Source: Bombardia bombarda (lineage: Eukaryota > Ascomycota > Sordariomycetes > Sordariales > Lasiosphaeriaceae). From it: a DNA stretch of 64,000 nucleotides. How positions within the stretch are numbered: position 1 is the first letter of the stretch; the number at the start of each line of letters is the position of its first letter. The DNA is taken from positions 248,001-312,000 of the forward strand of contig JAULSR010000002.1 in the NCBI GenBank assembly GCA_030512295.1. The letters run 5' to 3'. Positions 12,344 through 23,808 of this stretch are shown here, piece after piece. The notes beneath the pieces were generated by a model, which was not told where the DNA came from, made no database searches, and worked only from the letters and a program-made list of their open reading frames with translations. Both the position numbers and the translations under genes were made by a program.

Positions 12344-13735
12344 TCAGGCTCCAAACACCTTGCTCAACCACAAATCAGGGACTATAACTATACTATGCTC
12401 CAGACACAGCCAAATCGTCTTGCGCAGACTGCCCAATCTGCCCCTTCTCCGCCCAGTCATCCGCCTCCACCGGCCAGGTCTTGGCCCCACCACCACCGCC
12501 CCCAGGGCTACTAAGCTTCCCATCCCCGGCGACGCTGGTTCACTCTTAACCACACCGCCCACAACAGCCCCACCGCCATCCACCCCACGGAGGATCTTGC
12601 CCTTGGCCGCGGCCGCCTTGAGCAGCGACTCTGGCGCGGTGACGCGGCCGTTGGTGGTGAAGGACTTGGCGTTGGCGTTGCTCAAGGCCAGCAGCCCCGC
12701 CGTGGCGACGAGCAGGACCATCATGATGATGGCGCCGACCTGGGTCATGTTGCCCGAGAAGGCGGCGACGAGCCAGACGCACAGCTTGGCGGCGGCCTCG
12801 AGATAGCCCTCGATGTGGGTCTTGGAGCGCAGCCAGGCGTCGACGGTGACGGCCTGTAGGTCTGCGGACATGCCGCGCAGCTTGACGGCGCAGTCGAGGT
12901 TGCCGTCTTTGAGAGAGACGATGTACTCTGTTAGGCGGTCGTGGAGGTGGTCTGAATTGTTGTTGTCGTTGTCGTTGTCGTTGCTGGTTGGAGGTGTAGC
13001 AGGGTGAGGAGGGGTGGAGGGCTGCGCCTGACTGCCGCCGCCGGCGGCATCCGGGTTTCCTGGCAAAGGATTGGTGCGCTGCTTGATGACCCAGATGTTG
13101 AGGATGCGCGAGAGCATGAGGCCGAGGAGGGAGGCGAGGGTCCACCCTGATGATGATGATGTCAGATCTCCTCGACTGCCAGCCATATAACGCACACACA
13201 TTCACTTACAGTCTTGAAACAAGATGACCAGCACTAGTGCCGCGACGGTCAGCACGGGACTGGTCAGGTACAGTAGATGCGACAGCCAGCCCAGGTCGGA
13301 GAGGTCGTCCTCAGTCCACACAGTGGCATGCATGCCGCTCTCGGAGCGCTTGAGCAGATAGCGCACCCCCCTCTTCCTCTTCGTCCTGATGGGGAGAGCA
13401 CCGACGTCCAGGGTCACGACCTGGCCCGGGCGGGCGATGCGTCGGATGTACAGGGCAGTAGCAGCGTTGTTGACGCGAAAGGTGGTGGCCTTGCCGTTGT
13501 AGTCCTCGATGGCGTCGACGATGCGGGTGGCGCCCCCGGACCAGCGGGAGAGCTCATCGGCAGCCTGCTGGTAGTGCAGGCCCGGGGCCAGGAGCAGGAC
13601 GTCGAGCCAGCTGGAGCCGCCCGTGATGGCGGTGCGCTGGGCCACCGTGCTCAGGTCCGCCAGGGCGAGCAGCCCGCCGGCCGAGAGCGAGACCCCCGGG
13701 ATCGGGTTGGTCGTCCACCCAGGGAACCACACCAT
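12344..13735 (-). CDS. hypothetical multi-pass membrane protein
   Basis: Exons 13735-13210 and 13146-12344 give 442 aa; the 63-nt intron has GTAAGT and a CAG acceptor and keeps phase. I do not recognise the family. The N-terminal half (MVWFPGWTTNPIPGVSLSAG and on) is soluble-looking. A membrane segment lies near residues 150-174 (LTVAALVLVILF), another directly after the intron at 177-196 (TLASLLGLMLSRILNIWVI), and a longer hydrophobic stretch at about 296-330 (LCVWLVAAFSGNM, AIIMMVLLVATAGLLALS). Between them is a Pro/Asn/Asp-rich linker. The start was taken at 13735 rather than the upstream in-frame ATG at 13819 because the extra residues are Arg/Pro-rich and look like translated leader. The extreme C-terminus is uncertain: another frame reads a more protein-like acidic tail (KTWPVEADDWAEKGQIGQSA) that could be reached by a further intron. 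Confidence 0.7.
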
Positions 13736-14838
13736 TGTTCCCTCCCGTGGTCGTGGCCGTCTAAAAGCCGGGCGGCCGGGTATAAAACTAGGGGCAGCCG
13801 ACGGGCGTCGAGTCCCCACAGTCGGAGCCGTTGCCCCCTTTTTGGAACTAGTGGAACTGTGACAGCGACATTAGAGTCGATTAAAGTTAGGTTTCGCAAC
13901 TGTCGTGACCCGGACCCGGAAACTTAGTAGAACAAAACGTTTGATATACCCTTCAGGTTGTCTGGCAGCACAGAAAGCTCGAATTGCAAGGCTGTCAGCG
14001 GGGTTGTCCAAGCAACGATCGAATCCCTCGAGTTCTGCCTAGAAAATACGGGAAAACCCAGTATATAAACGGGTATCTTGTGCCACCAAGTCACAGCCGA
14101 TCCGTCGATCGAGGCTGGCGGTACGAATCAGGAACCATGAAGCACACAATCTCCGACAAGTGCATATGATCGATCATATGATGAGCACGCGGAAAAGAGC
14201 CCTGCACTATGTAATCCAGGGAGAGTGGTCTCGGCCGATTCAGATTAACTGTCGTCTCTATTAACTGTGATTATATCAGTGCTAGTAGAGAACAATATGA
14301 GCCTCGCACGGTGCGCTCTGCTGGTTTGTCCAACATGTTTGGAAACCATCACTGTCGGTGAGTGAGCAGTGAGCCAGTCAATAAGATGCGGCACAGTCGA
14401 CTGATGGGGAAGGTGGAGCGTTGGTCACTTGGCCCGTCGCCAAGCAGTTGGACGGCCCAAGCTTCATTCAAGCTAGAGACAACCCCTGCCCTGTGCTCCA
14501 AAGTGCTGGGGGCAGCGGCACCTTCCGTAGGGACAAAAATGGGGGGTCCAATTCGGTAGAAGGAAGCTTCAATCGGGACTTATCGTCATCGACAGATCTT
14601 TGAAAGGCGAAAGGACGTTTTGACATCCAATAACCAAGCTCTTTCTACACGGGCGCAATGCATTGACACACAGCTGGACGGAACAAACAGCAACAGCTTC
14701 AAATGGATGCCCTGTCAACCACGTCACAGACTGCAATGAGCCTGGTCTGAACTGAACAGCAATACGAAGTACGATTTCTTCAATTGACCCAAAGTCGCCC
14801 CGTCACCTTCACATTTATATCACGCCCCCGCCAGCGCA
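13736..14838. other. divergent intergenic region
   Basis: Likely bidirectional promoter region between the unknown membrane protein (minus) and the mitochondrial TPR-like gene (plus). No gene or RNA recognised. Confidence 0.5.
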
Positions 14839-16560
14839 ATGCGTTCCCGGCTCCTCATGTTCCGGCGCGTGCTGCCCCCCGAGGGGCCGCTGTCGTCGCA
14901 GTCCAAGGCCCTCTCCCTGCGGACCTTTGCCCAGAGCACCGCAGTCCGCGTGCGCACCCGCCCGCAGGTCCCTTTTCTCTCGGTCCCCAACACGACGCGC
15001 ACCCACCGCGTGCGCTACCTGACGACGGAGCGCAAGGCCCGCCTCAAGTACGAGATCAAGCTCGGCATCAAGGTCATCACCTACATTTGGCTTGCCGTCG
15101 GCTGCCTCTTCGCGGGCGCCTTCGCCATCGAGCAGGAGCTGCTCGAGCGCCAGTTTCCCACCCCGCACGAATGGTCCTTCCTCTCGCGCTTCCGCTTCCG
15201 CGGCGCCCATTGCGAGCGCGACCAGACCGACCCCAGCCGCTCCAATGACTGGCTGGCCATCATGCAGTGGATCAAGGGTCTCGTCGAGCGCCTCGAGGAT
15301 CCGGCCGTCGACGGCGCCGGTCTCAAGGACGCGCCCCACGATCTCCCCCGCGGGACAAAGGACATCAGCGCCATGTCGGAGCCCTGGCGCCGCGGCTACT
15401 ACGAGGCCATGATGCTGTACGCTAAGGCCGCCGAGCGCATGGACGGCTGGGTCCTGGACAAGCCTAGGAACCTCATATTTCCGCCCGAGATGGTGGTCGG
15501 TCCGTCGAACCCCAAGCCGAGGCCCATTCCCCCAGGATACAAGGGCGCGCCTAAGGAGCAGGACTGCGAGGTCGCCTTTGAGTCCCCCGACGACATCTAC
15601 CTCAGGATTCTGTCGACCGAGGGCTTGACCAACCGCCAGAAGATGGACGCCGGCCTGGCATACGCCTCGTGGCTCGACTTCAAGGGGATAACAGGGCCGG
15701 CTAGCATCATCTACGAAGATGCCGTCGATCTGGCCGCCTCGGACCTGCCGGCACAGTCACTCGACCGAAAGTCGTGGACGCTCAACGACGCCGCCGGCGC
15801 CCCTTCGCAGAACCTACTCACCTCTCTCACAGCATACGCTACCTTCAGGGCAAGACATGACGACCTGTCTTCTGCCCTGCCCATGCTCGTCTCCATCCTC
15901 AAGGCGCGCCGCAGTCTGCCCGCCCAAGATCCCAAATACTCATCTCTATTATCGTATTCCGGGCCAGCCAAGCCCTCAGGCAACTTCATCTCAAACATCC
16001 CAAGCGCCATAGTCGGCTTCATATCCCCTCCTGCATACCCACCCCCGCCAGATAACGGCACAGCGCCGCCCTTCCGCGACACAAAGGAGCTCTGCGAAGA
16101 GGCCGCCCTGAGCCTCCACATCGGCGAGATCATATACGCCTCGCCAGGTGGGAGCCGCGAGGAGGGCCTCAGCTGGACGCGCGAGGCGGTCGACGAGGCC
16201 GAGGAGCAGCTGCACAAGCTGACCACGAGGACCGTCGACCGCGACGCCCGGCTGACGTGTCGCGACTGTCTCTCCGCCGGGCTGCAGAACTGGTCCGTCA
16301 TGGTAGAGAAGCTCGCCCGTGACGAGGCGGCCAAGGCGGTGCAGAAGGATATGCAAGAATCGGCGGGACAGCAGGCAGGGGGAGGAGGCGGCGTCCGCTG
16401 GTTCGGGCGCCTGTGGGGCGAGGGCACCGCCAAGAAGGAGGATCTGAGCCGGTGGGCGGCGGAGAAGAAGGTGATTGTCGAGCGGGAGAGGAGGGCCAAG
16501 GAGCTGCTTGATGACCTGGAGCCGCCTGCGAATGGGTTGAGCTCTATATTCACTGCATAG
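14839..16560 (+). CDS. mitochondrial membrane TPR-like protein (Mgr3-like)
   Basis: A single-exon gene of 573 aa. The N-terminus is Arg-rich with no acidic residues over about the first 15 positions (MRSRLLMFRRVLPP), typical of a mitochondrial presequence. A single membrane segment follows at about residues 75-95 (VITYIWLAVGCLFAGAFAIE). The rest is soluble and alpha-helical: repeats of the kind RRGYYEAMMLYAKAAERMDG, RQKMDAGLAYASWLDFKG and TKELCEEAALSLHIGEIIYA are TPR-like. This layout (presequence, one membrane span, TPR-like domain) is that of yeast Mgr3, an adaptor of the i-AAA protease of the inner membrane; that assignment is inference from architecture. Fungal homologues often carry misleading transporter names, which a single membrane span does not support. 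Confidence 0.8.
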   Translation: MRSRLLMFRRVLPPEGPLSSQSKALSLRTFAQSTAVRVRTRPQVPFLSVPNTTRTHRVRYLTTERKARLKYEIKLGIKVITYIWLAVGCLFAGAFAIEQELLERQFPTPHEWSFLSRFRFRGAHCERDQTDPSRSNDWLAIMQWIKGLVERLEDPAVDGAGLKDAPHDLPRGTKDISAMSEPWRRGYYEAMMLYAKAAERMDGWVLDKPRNLIFPPEMVVGPSNPKPRPIPPGYKGAPKEQDCEVAFESPDDIYLRILSTEGLTNRQKMDAGLAYASWLDFKGITGPASIIYEDAVDLAASDLPAQSLDRKSWTLNDAAGAPSQNLLTSLTAYATFRARHDDLSSALPMLVSILKARRSLPAQDPKYSSLLSYSGPAKPSGNFISNIPSAIVGFISPPAYPPPPDNGTAPPFRDTKELCEEAALSLHIGEIIYASPGGSREEGLSWTREAVDEAEEQLHKLTTRTVDRDARLTCRDCLSAGLQNWSVMVEKLARDEAAKAVQKDMQESAGQQAGGGGGVRWFGRLWGEGTAKKEDLSRWAAEKKVIVERERRAKELLDDLEPPANGLSSIFTA

Positions 16561-17233
16561 ATCCTATTATCGTTTCTTCTTCTTTTTTTTTTTGGATGGC
16601 TTGGTTTGCATTAGGGTGGTGCTTTATTTGTTTGGTATATACCTGTTGCGGTGCACAAACGATGATGGGGTCACATTCGTGTATAGTAAGTAAAATCAAA
16701 AGCGATGAAAGCGGGTGGGTGCTTCTGGCAAATTTGGGTTTGTGGCCACCTACCTCACTCACTCGAGAGGATCTTTTGGGATAAACAGGAAGGGCGGATG
16801 GGGGGCTAGGCTACTATTGAACGCAGGATGTCATGTGTATTAACTATCACTCGTCACCGAGCGAAATGGGAATTATACGTGGGAATCATACAGATCAGCG
16901 GAAAGATCTCAAAATGGATTGACAATGGCTATTTCATCTTTTATATGGGATTTCCTAGCCACCATCTTTCTCAATCCACCGTGTATGAAGTGACGAGACA
17001 GATGCCCGCTAGCTACCTAACTACCAGTCCTATCACCCTAGGGAGAATTGAGAGTCCCAGCCTCCCCACTCTCGGACTTTCTTTTTTCAGGGATGGCTCA
17101 GCCGGGCGTGCGTACCAGCAGAAGGGCAAGCGCGGCCGGGGTCCAAGGGGGCAGAGGGAAAGGAACACGCACACGCCGTGCCCGCCTGCCCTGACTAACC
17201 TCAACGTGCTTCCTTGCCGTCTTTTCACTAGCC
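16561..17233. other. convergent 3' intergenic
   Basis: Spacer between the 3' ends of the Mgr3-like gene and the Arb2-domain gene. It begins with a pyrimidine-rich run with about ten T residues near 16584-16593. No gene seen. Confidence 0.5.
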
Positions 17234-18726
17234 CTAAGATGACGCGGACTGTTGCTCCGACAGCTCGGGATGCACGTTGACCGAAGCCCCATCTACATCC
17301 TCCACCTCCTCCTCCTCTTCATCGTCTTCAACGACGACAACATCGGGATTCTTGTAGGCGTCACCCTCAAGCGCCACCTGCTGGATCCACTTGAGAATCG
17401 CCGGCTGGGCCTCGACCAGTGCCATCTCGGTAACGAGAGCATCACCCGCACTAAAGACGGGACAGCCAAAGCTGGTGAAGGTGAATAGCTTGGGATTACC
17501 CTTTGGGCCGGCGACGGGCGTGTCCAGCGGGGCGTGGTGGAGGATGTATGCGCGGGCCCGCTGGTTTTGGGTATGTTGTGTGAGTAGTGACACTAAGTAA
17601 TAAGGGGATAACAAAAGAAGGGGAAAGGGAGGAAGGCAGATAGGTAGGTACTCACCTCCTCCAAAAACCGCTTAAACCCCTCGCACTTCAGCTCATCCAC
17701 GTCCTGAAACCCGCCCACAACAGCCAGGCTATTCAGCCTTCCGCCCAGCTTCTCCCAGCCCTCGTCGCTGCCCAGATACTTCTCTACACAGTCGGCCGTC
17801 ATGCCCACGGCGATCACATCAATCTTGGTCCTGACTTTGTCCCCATCCTTCTCATCATCCTTCCTAAGCAGCAGCAGCTCGGGCACCGCCTCGCTCAACA
17901 CATACCTCACATGTTCCGGTACGCCCTCGTTGCCGGGTATCTCGTTCTTGTCCTTGTCGTGGAAGCGGCCGTAGTGCACGGCGCTGGCCATGGGCACGCC
18001 GTGGCGGCCGAAGGGGGTCAGGCCGCGCTGGCCCTCGGGCCACCACCACAGCTCGCCGGGGTTGGCGATGATGACGCCCGGCGGGGTCGGGTCTGATGGG
18101 GAGGAGGGTTGCTGCTGAAGGGCCTGCACGAGGCCGATCATGGAGCCCTTGGTCACGCCACCGGCGTTGCTGACGACGCGGTGGGTGATGACGCCGAGCT
18201 CGGAGGTGCCTTCGGGGAAAATGACTACGACGCGAGAGGGGCGGCGGCGGCTGGTGGGTTCATCTTGGCTGGGGTTGTGGTCGGGGCGGTTGAGGAGGTT
18301 GGTGCTGGCGAGGATGGGGACGTGGGGATGGGAGGGGGAGGGGGTGCCGAGGGGGAGGAGGATTTGCTGGAGGCCGAGGGATTGGAGACGGGCGAGGATG
18401 AGGTCGCGGCATGCGGCTGTTTTTGGGTGTTAGTTGCGTGAGGGTGAGTGAGACGGAGGTGATGATGAGAAGGGTTGAAGGCACGAACAGTTGAAGGCAA
18501 AGCGCTGGCGCTCGTTCCAGCGCTCATTCTTGGTGATGAAATACTTGAAGTAGTAGTCAGGATCGTCGATGAGGCGGATCTCGTCCTGTTCGTTGACGAA
18601 GTATCTGTGGGATTTCTGGTTAGCTCGAGCTGAATGGTATGTATGGTGGCGGACAAACCCAAGCTCGGTGAGGTCCGAGGGGTAGATGGGGTCGGCTGGC
18701 AGGCCGGACCAGCGACGGCGGAACAT
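17234..18726 (-). CDS. Arb2-domain protein
   Basis: Exons 18726-18659, 18604-18489, 18416-17656 and 17560-17234 give 423 aa; all junctions are GT-AG and keep frame. The first junction joins SDLTELG to YFVNEQDEIRLIDDPDYYFK, an N-terminal signature of fungal Arb2-domain proteins. The core contains RVVVIFPEGTSELGVITHRV, GGVTKGSMIGLVQALQ, IIANPGELWWWPEGQRGL and a predicted alpha/beta-hydrolase-like fold. The Arb2 family is named after fission yeast Arb2, a subunit of the Argonaute siRNA chaperone complex; related domains occur at the C-terminus of Hda1 deacetylases and in FAM172 proteins. The exact role of this paralogue is unknown. The C-terminus is very acidic (VVVEDDEEEEEVEDVDG). Confidence 0.82.
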
Positions 18727-19776
18727 GGCTGCGTGGCTGGATTGAGGTAGGTATTAAATAAGAGTTTCTATCTGAGAAATCTTGGTGTTGTGTTGTAGAT
18801 CGAGTGAGCGATGCGTTCCCGGTTGCGGGAAGGAGCTAAGGTTGACAGGGCAGAAACGATCTTTAAAGGTGAATGTTCCAAATTTCTGGCTGATAAAAGC
18901 AGGCCATCAAGGCCTGGAAGACTGCTGGTTAAGAGATGTTGTCGGAAGGGCGGTGTTGTGAACCTGGCAAGCCTGGCAACTCCCGAGGGTCGTTCCTGCC
19001 CTGTTTGGATGAGATGAATGTGCGGGTTTGAAGCAAACATTAGAATGACGGGAGAAGACCCAAGCAAGACGATCAACGACTGGTATTAGCATCTAGGACA
19101 GCAGAACAAACTGATAGTTCAAAGTCAGATAGTACATTTGCTACGAATTGCCTGTTAGCTTCAACCTGTCCTCAGCACAGTTGTTTCCATTCATCCTATC
19201 ACATTAATGGACCACGTCGAAGCTTCGAGACTTCTTCATTACGAAACAAAATAATTTAGCACTTATATGCGTGCTATAGTGAACTCACATCGACCGATGA
19301 TACGGTTCTTTAGATCTTGTCAACTATTCGTGGTGACAATGCTTTTCAAGACCGCAGGATCATAACCGGTTCTACTCCGGCCTCTGAGATGAGATGAATA
19401 AGCGTTGTTTGCTGACAATTCAAACACATTTTAGAAACTGACGCAAACTGTGTATTACTCTCCGCAGTTAAAGGAGTGACATCTGCGTGGAGTGGTGAAG
19501 GTGGTGTTTGACCGCCCTGTGCAAATACACCCCTTTACACACCCGAATACAGTTCTGGCCCTGGAGGCCCGTGCATGCTTGACAACCAGAAAGCCATTGA
19601 CAATACGCTGACCGCCCGGCAGTATCTGCTCACAGCGATCAATTGACGACCAACACTAGCGACCTAGTGACCTCTGGCTAGCCGGCATTAAACCATTTTG
19701 TCGCCCGTCGTCGTCGCCGTCGAACATCAGAAAATCGCGCCCATCGCAGCCGCCACCCAAATCCACAACAGCAAAC
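18727..19776. other. divergent intergenic region
   Basis: Likely promoter space for the Arb2-domain gene (minus) and MRP2 (plus). No gene, repeat or RNA seen. Confidence 0.5.
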
Positions 19777-20186
19777 ATGTCCTTGTTCCAACGGGCCAAA
19801 AAGTTCGATCTCGGGTGTTTCGCCAACATCAAGACGATCCGCGACCACACCAAGCGCAAGGCGTTCGAGGCGGCCGAGCCCGAGAGACAGGCGCTGCGAT
19901 ACATCATCCGCAACACCACCCTCCCCGCCCGCACCCGCGCCATCGCCCAGCTGCAGCTCACCCAGATGCACTGCTACACGCGCCCGACCCAGATCAAGAA
20001 CCGCTGCATCCTGGGTGGAAAGGGAAAGGGTATCCTCCGCGACTTTAAGATGTCTAGAGTATGTCGATGCCAGATGGGCAATTGAAGGAAGAAAAGAATC
20101 CGACACTGATGACGTGACAATAGTACAACTTCAGACTGCAGGCGCTTGAGGGCAACCTGCCAGGTGTGAAGAAGGCCAGTTGGTAA
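19777..20186 (+). CDS. MRP2: mitochondrial small-subunit ribosomal protein uS14m
   Basis: Component of the mitochondrial 37S/SSU ribosome, homologous to bacterial S14. Exons 19777-20058 and 20124-20186 give 114 aa, the same size as yeast Mrp2 (115 aa). The protein is very basic. The S14 signature region NRCILGGKGKGILRDFKMSR is intact and the intron falls right after MSR; exon 2 gives the typical end YNFRLQALEGNLPGVKKASW. No zinc-binding cysteine pairs are present, as expected for the C-minus form of S14. The short N-terminus (MSLFQRAKKFDLGC) has basic residues and no separate cleavable presequence is obvious. Confidence 0.95.
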
Positions 20187-20700
20187 ACCCGTATTGTTAC
20201 TGGCGACTTGGTAGATGGTTAAATGTGGCAAATGTAACTGGAGATACGGCGTTTTCTCTTTTCGGGCCTCATCAGACAGGGAGGGGACAGACAGTATATC
20301 ATCAATGAACTGGGGACGGCACTTTCAATCGTCAAATTGAGAGGCGAGGATGGAAAGGGGAAAAAGAAACCGACTCCTCCGATGTGTGACATAGAAGATC
20401 AACATATAGAGATCTCCAAGCACACTCATGTACAATTTCTGTAACCGTTACAATATTATAAAACTTACCCAATTTAAACACGAAAAGAATAATGATGAAA
20501 CCCCGTTGCCCTATCCACCAAAACGCCGGATGATGCGCGAACCCAACCCAGTCAGCCCACCATCTAATCTATATAACCTCCCATCTTACATAGAGCGAGA
20601 GGTGAAGGCGCACCCTCTAAAATTTGGTCTTGTTGAAAACCTGTTTCCCCAAACCAAAACGTCTATAACATGCATCCCACTTTCCTTACAGTCAGTCTCC
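20187..20700. other. convergent 3' intergenic
   Basis: AT-rich 3' sequences of MRP2 (plus) and lipoyl synthase (minus). No gene seen. Confidence 0.5.
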
Positions 20701-22082
20701 CTACAGCGACTTTTTTATGCTCGCATCAGCCACAGCCGCCTGGTCAAGCGTATCGGCCGACAAGCTGCTCTTCTGCCCGCCCCGCTTCTTGAGGACATTC
20801 TCGATAAAGGCCTCGCCGGCCTTGTACGAGGACCGGACCAGGGGCCCACTGGCGCAGTAAAGGAAGCCCATGTCGTAGGCGCGCTTCTCCCAGAGCGCGA
20901 ACTCGTCTGGCGTCACGTACTTTTCCACCTTGAGATGGCGCTTGGTGGGGCGCATGTACTGTCCAAACGTCACAATGTCGACGTCGACCTTTCTCAGCTC
21001 TGTTGAGGCAGGGGTATATTAGTATAGAAACCAGAAAAGAAAGGGGATCAAAGAATGGATGGTAACGCACCTCTCATGGCATCCCAGAGCTCGTCCTCCG
21101 TCTCGCCCAGACCAAGCATGATGCTCGTCTTGGTAATGATGCCGTCCTTGCCCTTGACAGCCTTGACGTGCTCGAGCACCTTCAGACTCTGTCTGAAGGT
21201 TGCCCTGCGGTCGCGCACGTAGGGCGTCAGGCCCTCGGTCGTCTCGACGTTGTGCGCGTACACATCCAGCCCGCTCTCGGCCACGACCTTGACCATGTCC
21301 AGGTCGCCGCGGAAGTCGCCCGTCAGGGCCTCGACCAGCAGCGTCGGCTTCTTATGCTTTATCCTGCGGATGGTCTCCGCAAAGTGGTGGGCGCCGCCGT
21401 CGGCCATGTCGTCGCGGTCGACGCTCGTCAGCACGACATAGCCCAAGCCCCAGCGGGCGAGCGCCTCGGCCGTGTTCTCGGGCTCGTGCGGGTCGAGCGG
21501 GGCCGGGTTGCGGTTCGTCTTGACGCTGCAGAAGCGGCAGCCGCGCGTGCACGTATCGCCCATGAGCATGATGGTGGCCGTGGCGGCCGCCTTGTTGGAC
21601 CCGCCCCAGCACTCGCCGATGTTGGGGCACCGCGCCTCCTCGCACACCGTGTGCAGGTTGAGCCCCCGCAGGTCCGCCTTGATCTTGGCGTAGTTGGGGT
21701 TCGTGCCCGCCGACGGGATCGGCGTCTTAAGCCACTCGGGCAGCCGCGTAATGGTGCGCTTGCGCCCGGCCGGCCCGACCTCGGCCGTCCGCAGCGTGTA
21801 GGCCTCGCTGGGCGAGAGGGCCGCCGCCGGGGAGGCGGTCGGGAGGAACTCGGAAAAGGGGGCGACCGAGGCGTCCTTGAAGTAGGTGGGTCGAGGTGTT
21901 GGCTTGCTGCTGCTATTGCTTGTGGTGGAAGTGGAGGACTGTGGTTGCGATGCCGGCGATGGCGATGACGACGGAGCGGAAGCTGAGGGGATGGTGGCGT
22001 AGGAGCGGCTTGAAAGGCCGACGCGTGCCAGCGACCGGCGCAGAGGCACCTGCAGACGCTGGATCGGTGCCGCGGATGCCAT
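20701..22082 (-). CDS. LIP5: lipoyl synthase, mitochondrial
   Basis: Radical SAM enzyme that inserts two sulfurs into protein-bound octanoyl groups to make lipoyl cofactors for pyruvate and 2-oxoglutarate dehydrogenases and the glycine cleavage system in the mitochondrial matrix. Exons 22082-21071 and 20999-20701 give 436 aa. Motifs seen: auxiliary [4Fe-4S] cysteines C147, C152 and C158 (CEEARCPNIGEC), the radical SAM triad C178, C182 and C185 (CTRGCRFC) and the C-terminal RSSY motif that supplies the serine ligand to the auxiliary cluster. The first 60 or so residues are basic and Ser-rich, a typical presequence. The start chosen is the ATG at 22082, since the longer open frame upstream reads non-coding sequence. 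The intron (71 nt) splits the sequence near DAMRELRKVDVDIVTFGQ. Confidence 0.95.
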
Positions 22083-23808
22083 TGTGCCTGGTGATGCTCG
22101 GTGACGAGGCTGGTGGTGGTGGATCGGAAAGGGTTGATGAGGTGAAGCAACCTGGGAATTGCAGTGGCGGAAGCAGCACCTACAATCGCTCGCTAATCCA
22201 AAGTCTATCCATTGGAGCCAAAAAATCGGCGCCGGAGCCCGGCCGTTGGATATCCAATTGGGGGTCTCCCTGTAAGGCGTAATCCCGCCGCTGATACCCG
22301 GATATACCCGCGCCAAATCAGTCACAGCGGCGCAGATTAGACTTAGGTCCTCCATTTGTCAGTTTTCTTCACACTTGTATCCTCAACTTTAGAGTCCATC
22401 ATGTTCTTTTTGGCTTTGAGAGGTCTGCAAAATCGTGGTATTCCTCCAATTTTCAGCACTTCTTTACCTATCTTTGGACGACTGCGTATCAGTACTTGTA
22501 ACCAATACCAAAGCTTAGCCTTAGCGCGATAGATGTTAAACATGCAGCAAGCGGGCCACTAGCCCACTGCCTGCAAACCCCATGAAAGCTTCCCGCGTCA
22601 AAAGAGTCCATGTGGGGAAATGTAGTGCACGAAGGGCACGCAATTCCAAGGGCACGCACGGTGAATACCGCCAAAGATGAATATAGCATTGGACGGCGAT
22701 GAAACCGAGGTGCAACAAACCCGACAAGGCGGGAAACATGAAGCATCCGCTGGTGTCTTGACGCCAGTGATCCAGACATGCAAGGGCTCCAGACTTCCCG
22801 AGATCTCCAAGGGGTCCAATCTTTAGCCACTCGCTATTATCAACAAATATGCCAACTCGTCATATAGGAGGGGAATACTGTGGTGTCAAACTGAGTGAAA
22901 GATTAATCTTATTCAGACTTTTGCTTTGAAGCGGTAGCATCTTCTGCTTTGTGAGATGAGACAACGCTGTTGCTCCCCCAACCCGCTCTGATCATTCCGG
23001 CTGTGGCTGATGAATTATGCCCAGCAAATATTTCGCGTGTGAATGACGGCTCAACCAAGCCGCCGCGCCCTCAGCCACTTTTGGAGGCGTTCGCTGGTCT
23101 GCTGACGACATGGATTGCACGTCGGACGGCCCCCAAGATAGAAGCTGCTTAACTGAACAGTGAGTAAAGGTGTGCGCAATGAGGGTGGCACCACGCATGT
23201 CGTTAAAAACAGACGTGGTAGCAGGCCTAAAACATGTAACAAAGAACCAAAAAACTCACAAGGATGTAAGGCTTCCTCTCTGCGTTCTGTGTGCACTGGA
23301 TTTGAGCATCAATAAAGCTCCAGACAAACAAAGCCGGCTCAGCATTGGCAAGTTTGCTGGCTGTTTGTCCTGCTCTCGGTACGAAGTAGCGCTGATTTCA
23401 CCTGGTAGCTGGTGGGTCTTGGCGGAATCAGTAGAACCATGACCAGTGCCTTGAAAGCCTAACTTGGTCACCACAAACTGAGTGCCATATCTGTTAGTAG
23501 TAAAGTCCCCTCTAGCGGCCGCCAGCCGTAAATTTGGTGTCTACGCAACCACGTTCCCAAACCTTGCCTGACCTCGTTTCGGCTGTGCTCTCGTCTCCGC
23601 AGAACGTCTCACAACCACCTCAGCAACCTCTTCCAACCGCCAACCTCTCCATTCCCAAAACACCTTTCCGCCACCTCTCATCAATCACCATCGCAACTGC
23701 ATCGCACGAACACCTTACGCATACGAAATCCACCTCTTCTCGATTGCCTAGCGCTCCTTTAACATTTTAATCTCGCCCCAAACGCCAAAAACGGCGACAA
23801 CATCTAAG
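22083..23808. other. divergent intergenic region
   Basis: A 1.7-kb spacer between lipoyl synthase (minus) and synaptobrevin (plus), the right end being the pyrimidine-rich 5' leader of the latter. Several short open frames here show no domains. No RNA gene seen. Confidence 0.5.

Noticed and set aside
19698..20048. 116-codon His/Pro-rich frame over MRP2
   Set aside because: Out-of-frame shadow of the MRP2 exon, which has a clear family match.
21048..22355. Longer N-terminus for lipoyl synthase
   Set aside because: The upstream residues (to 22355) do not begin with a credible start and are not presequence-like; the ATG at 22082 starts a basic, Ser-rich presequence.
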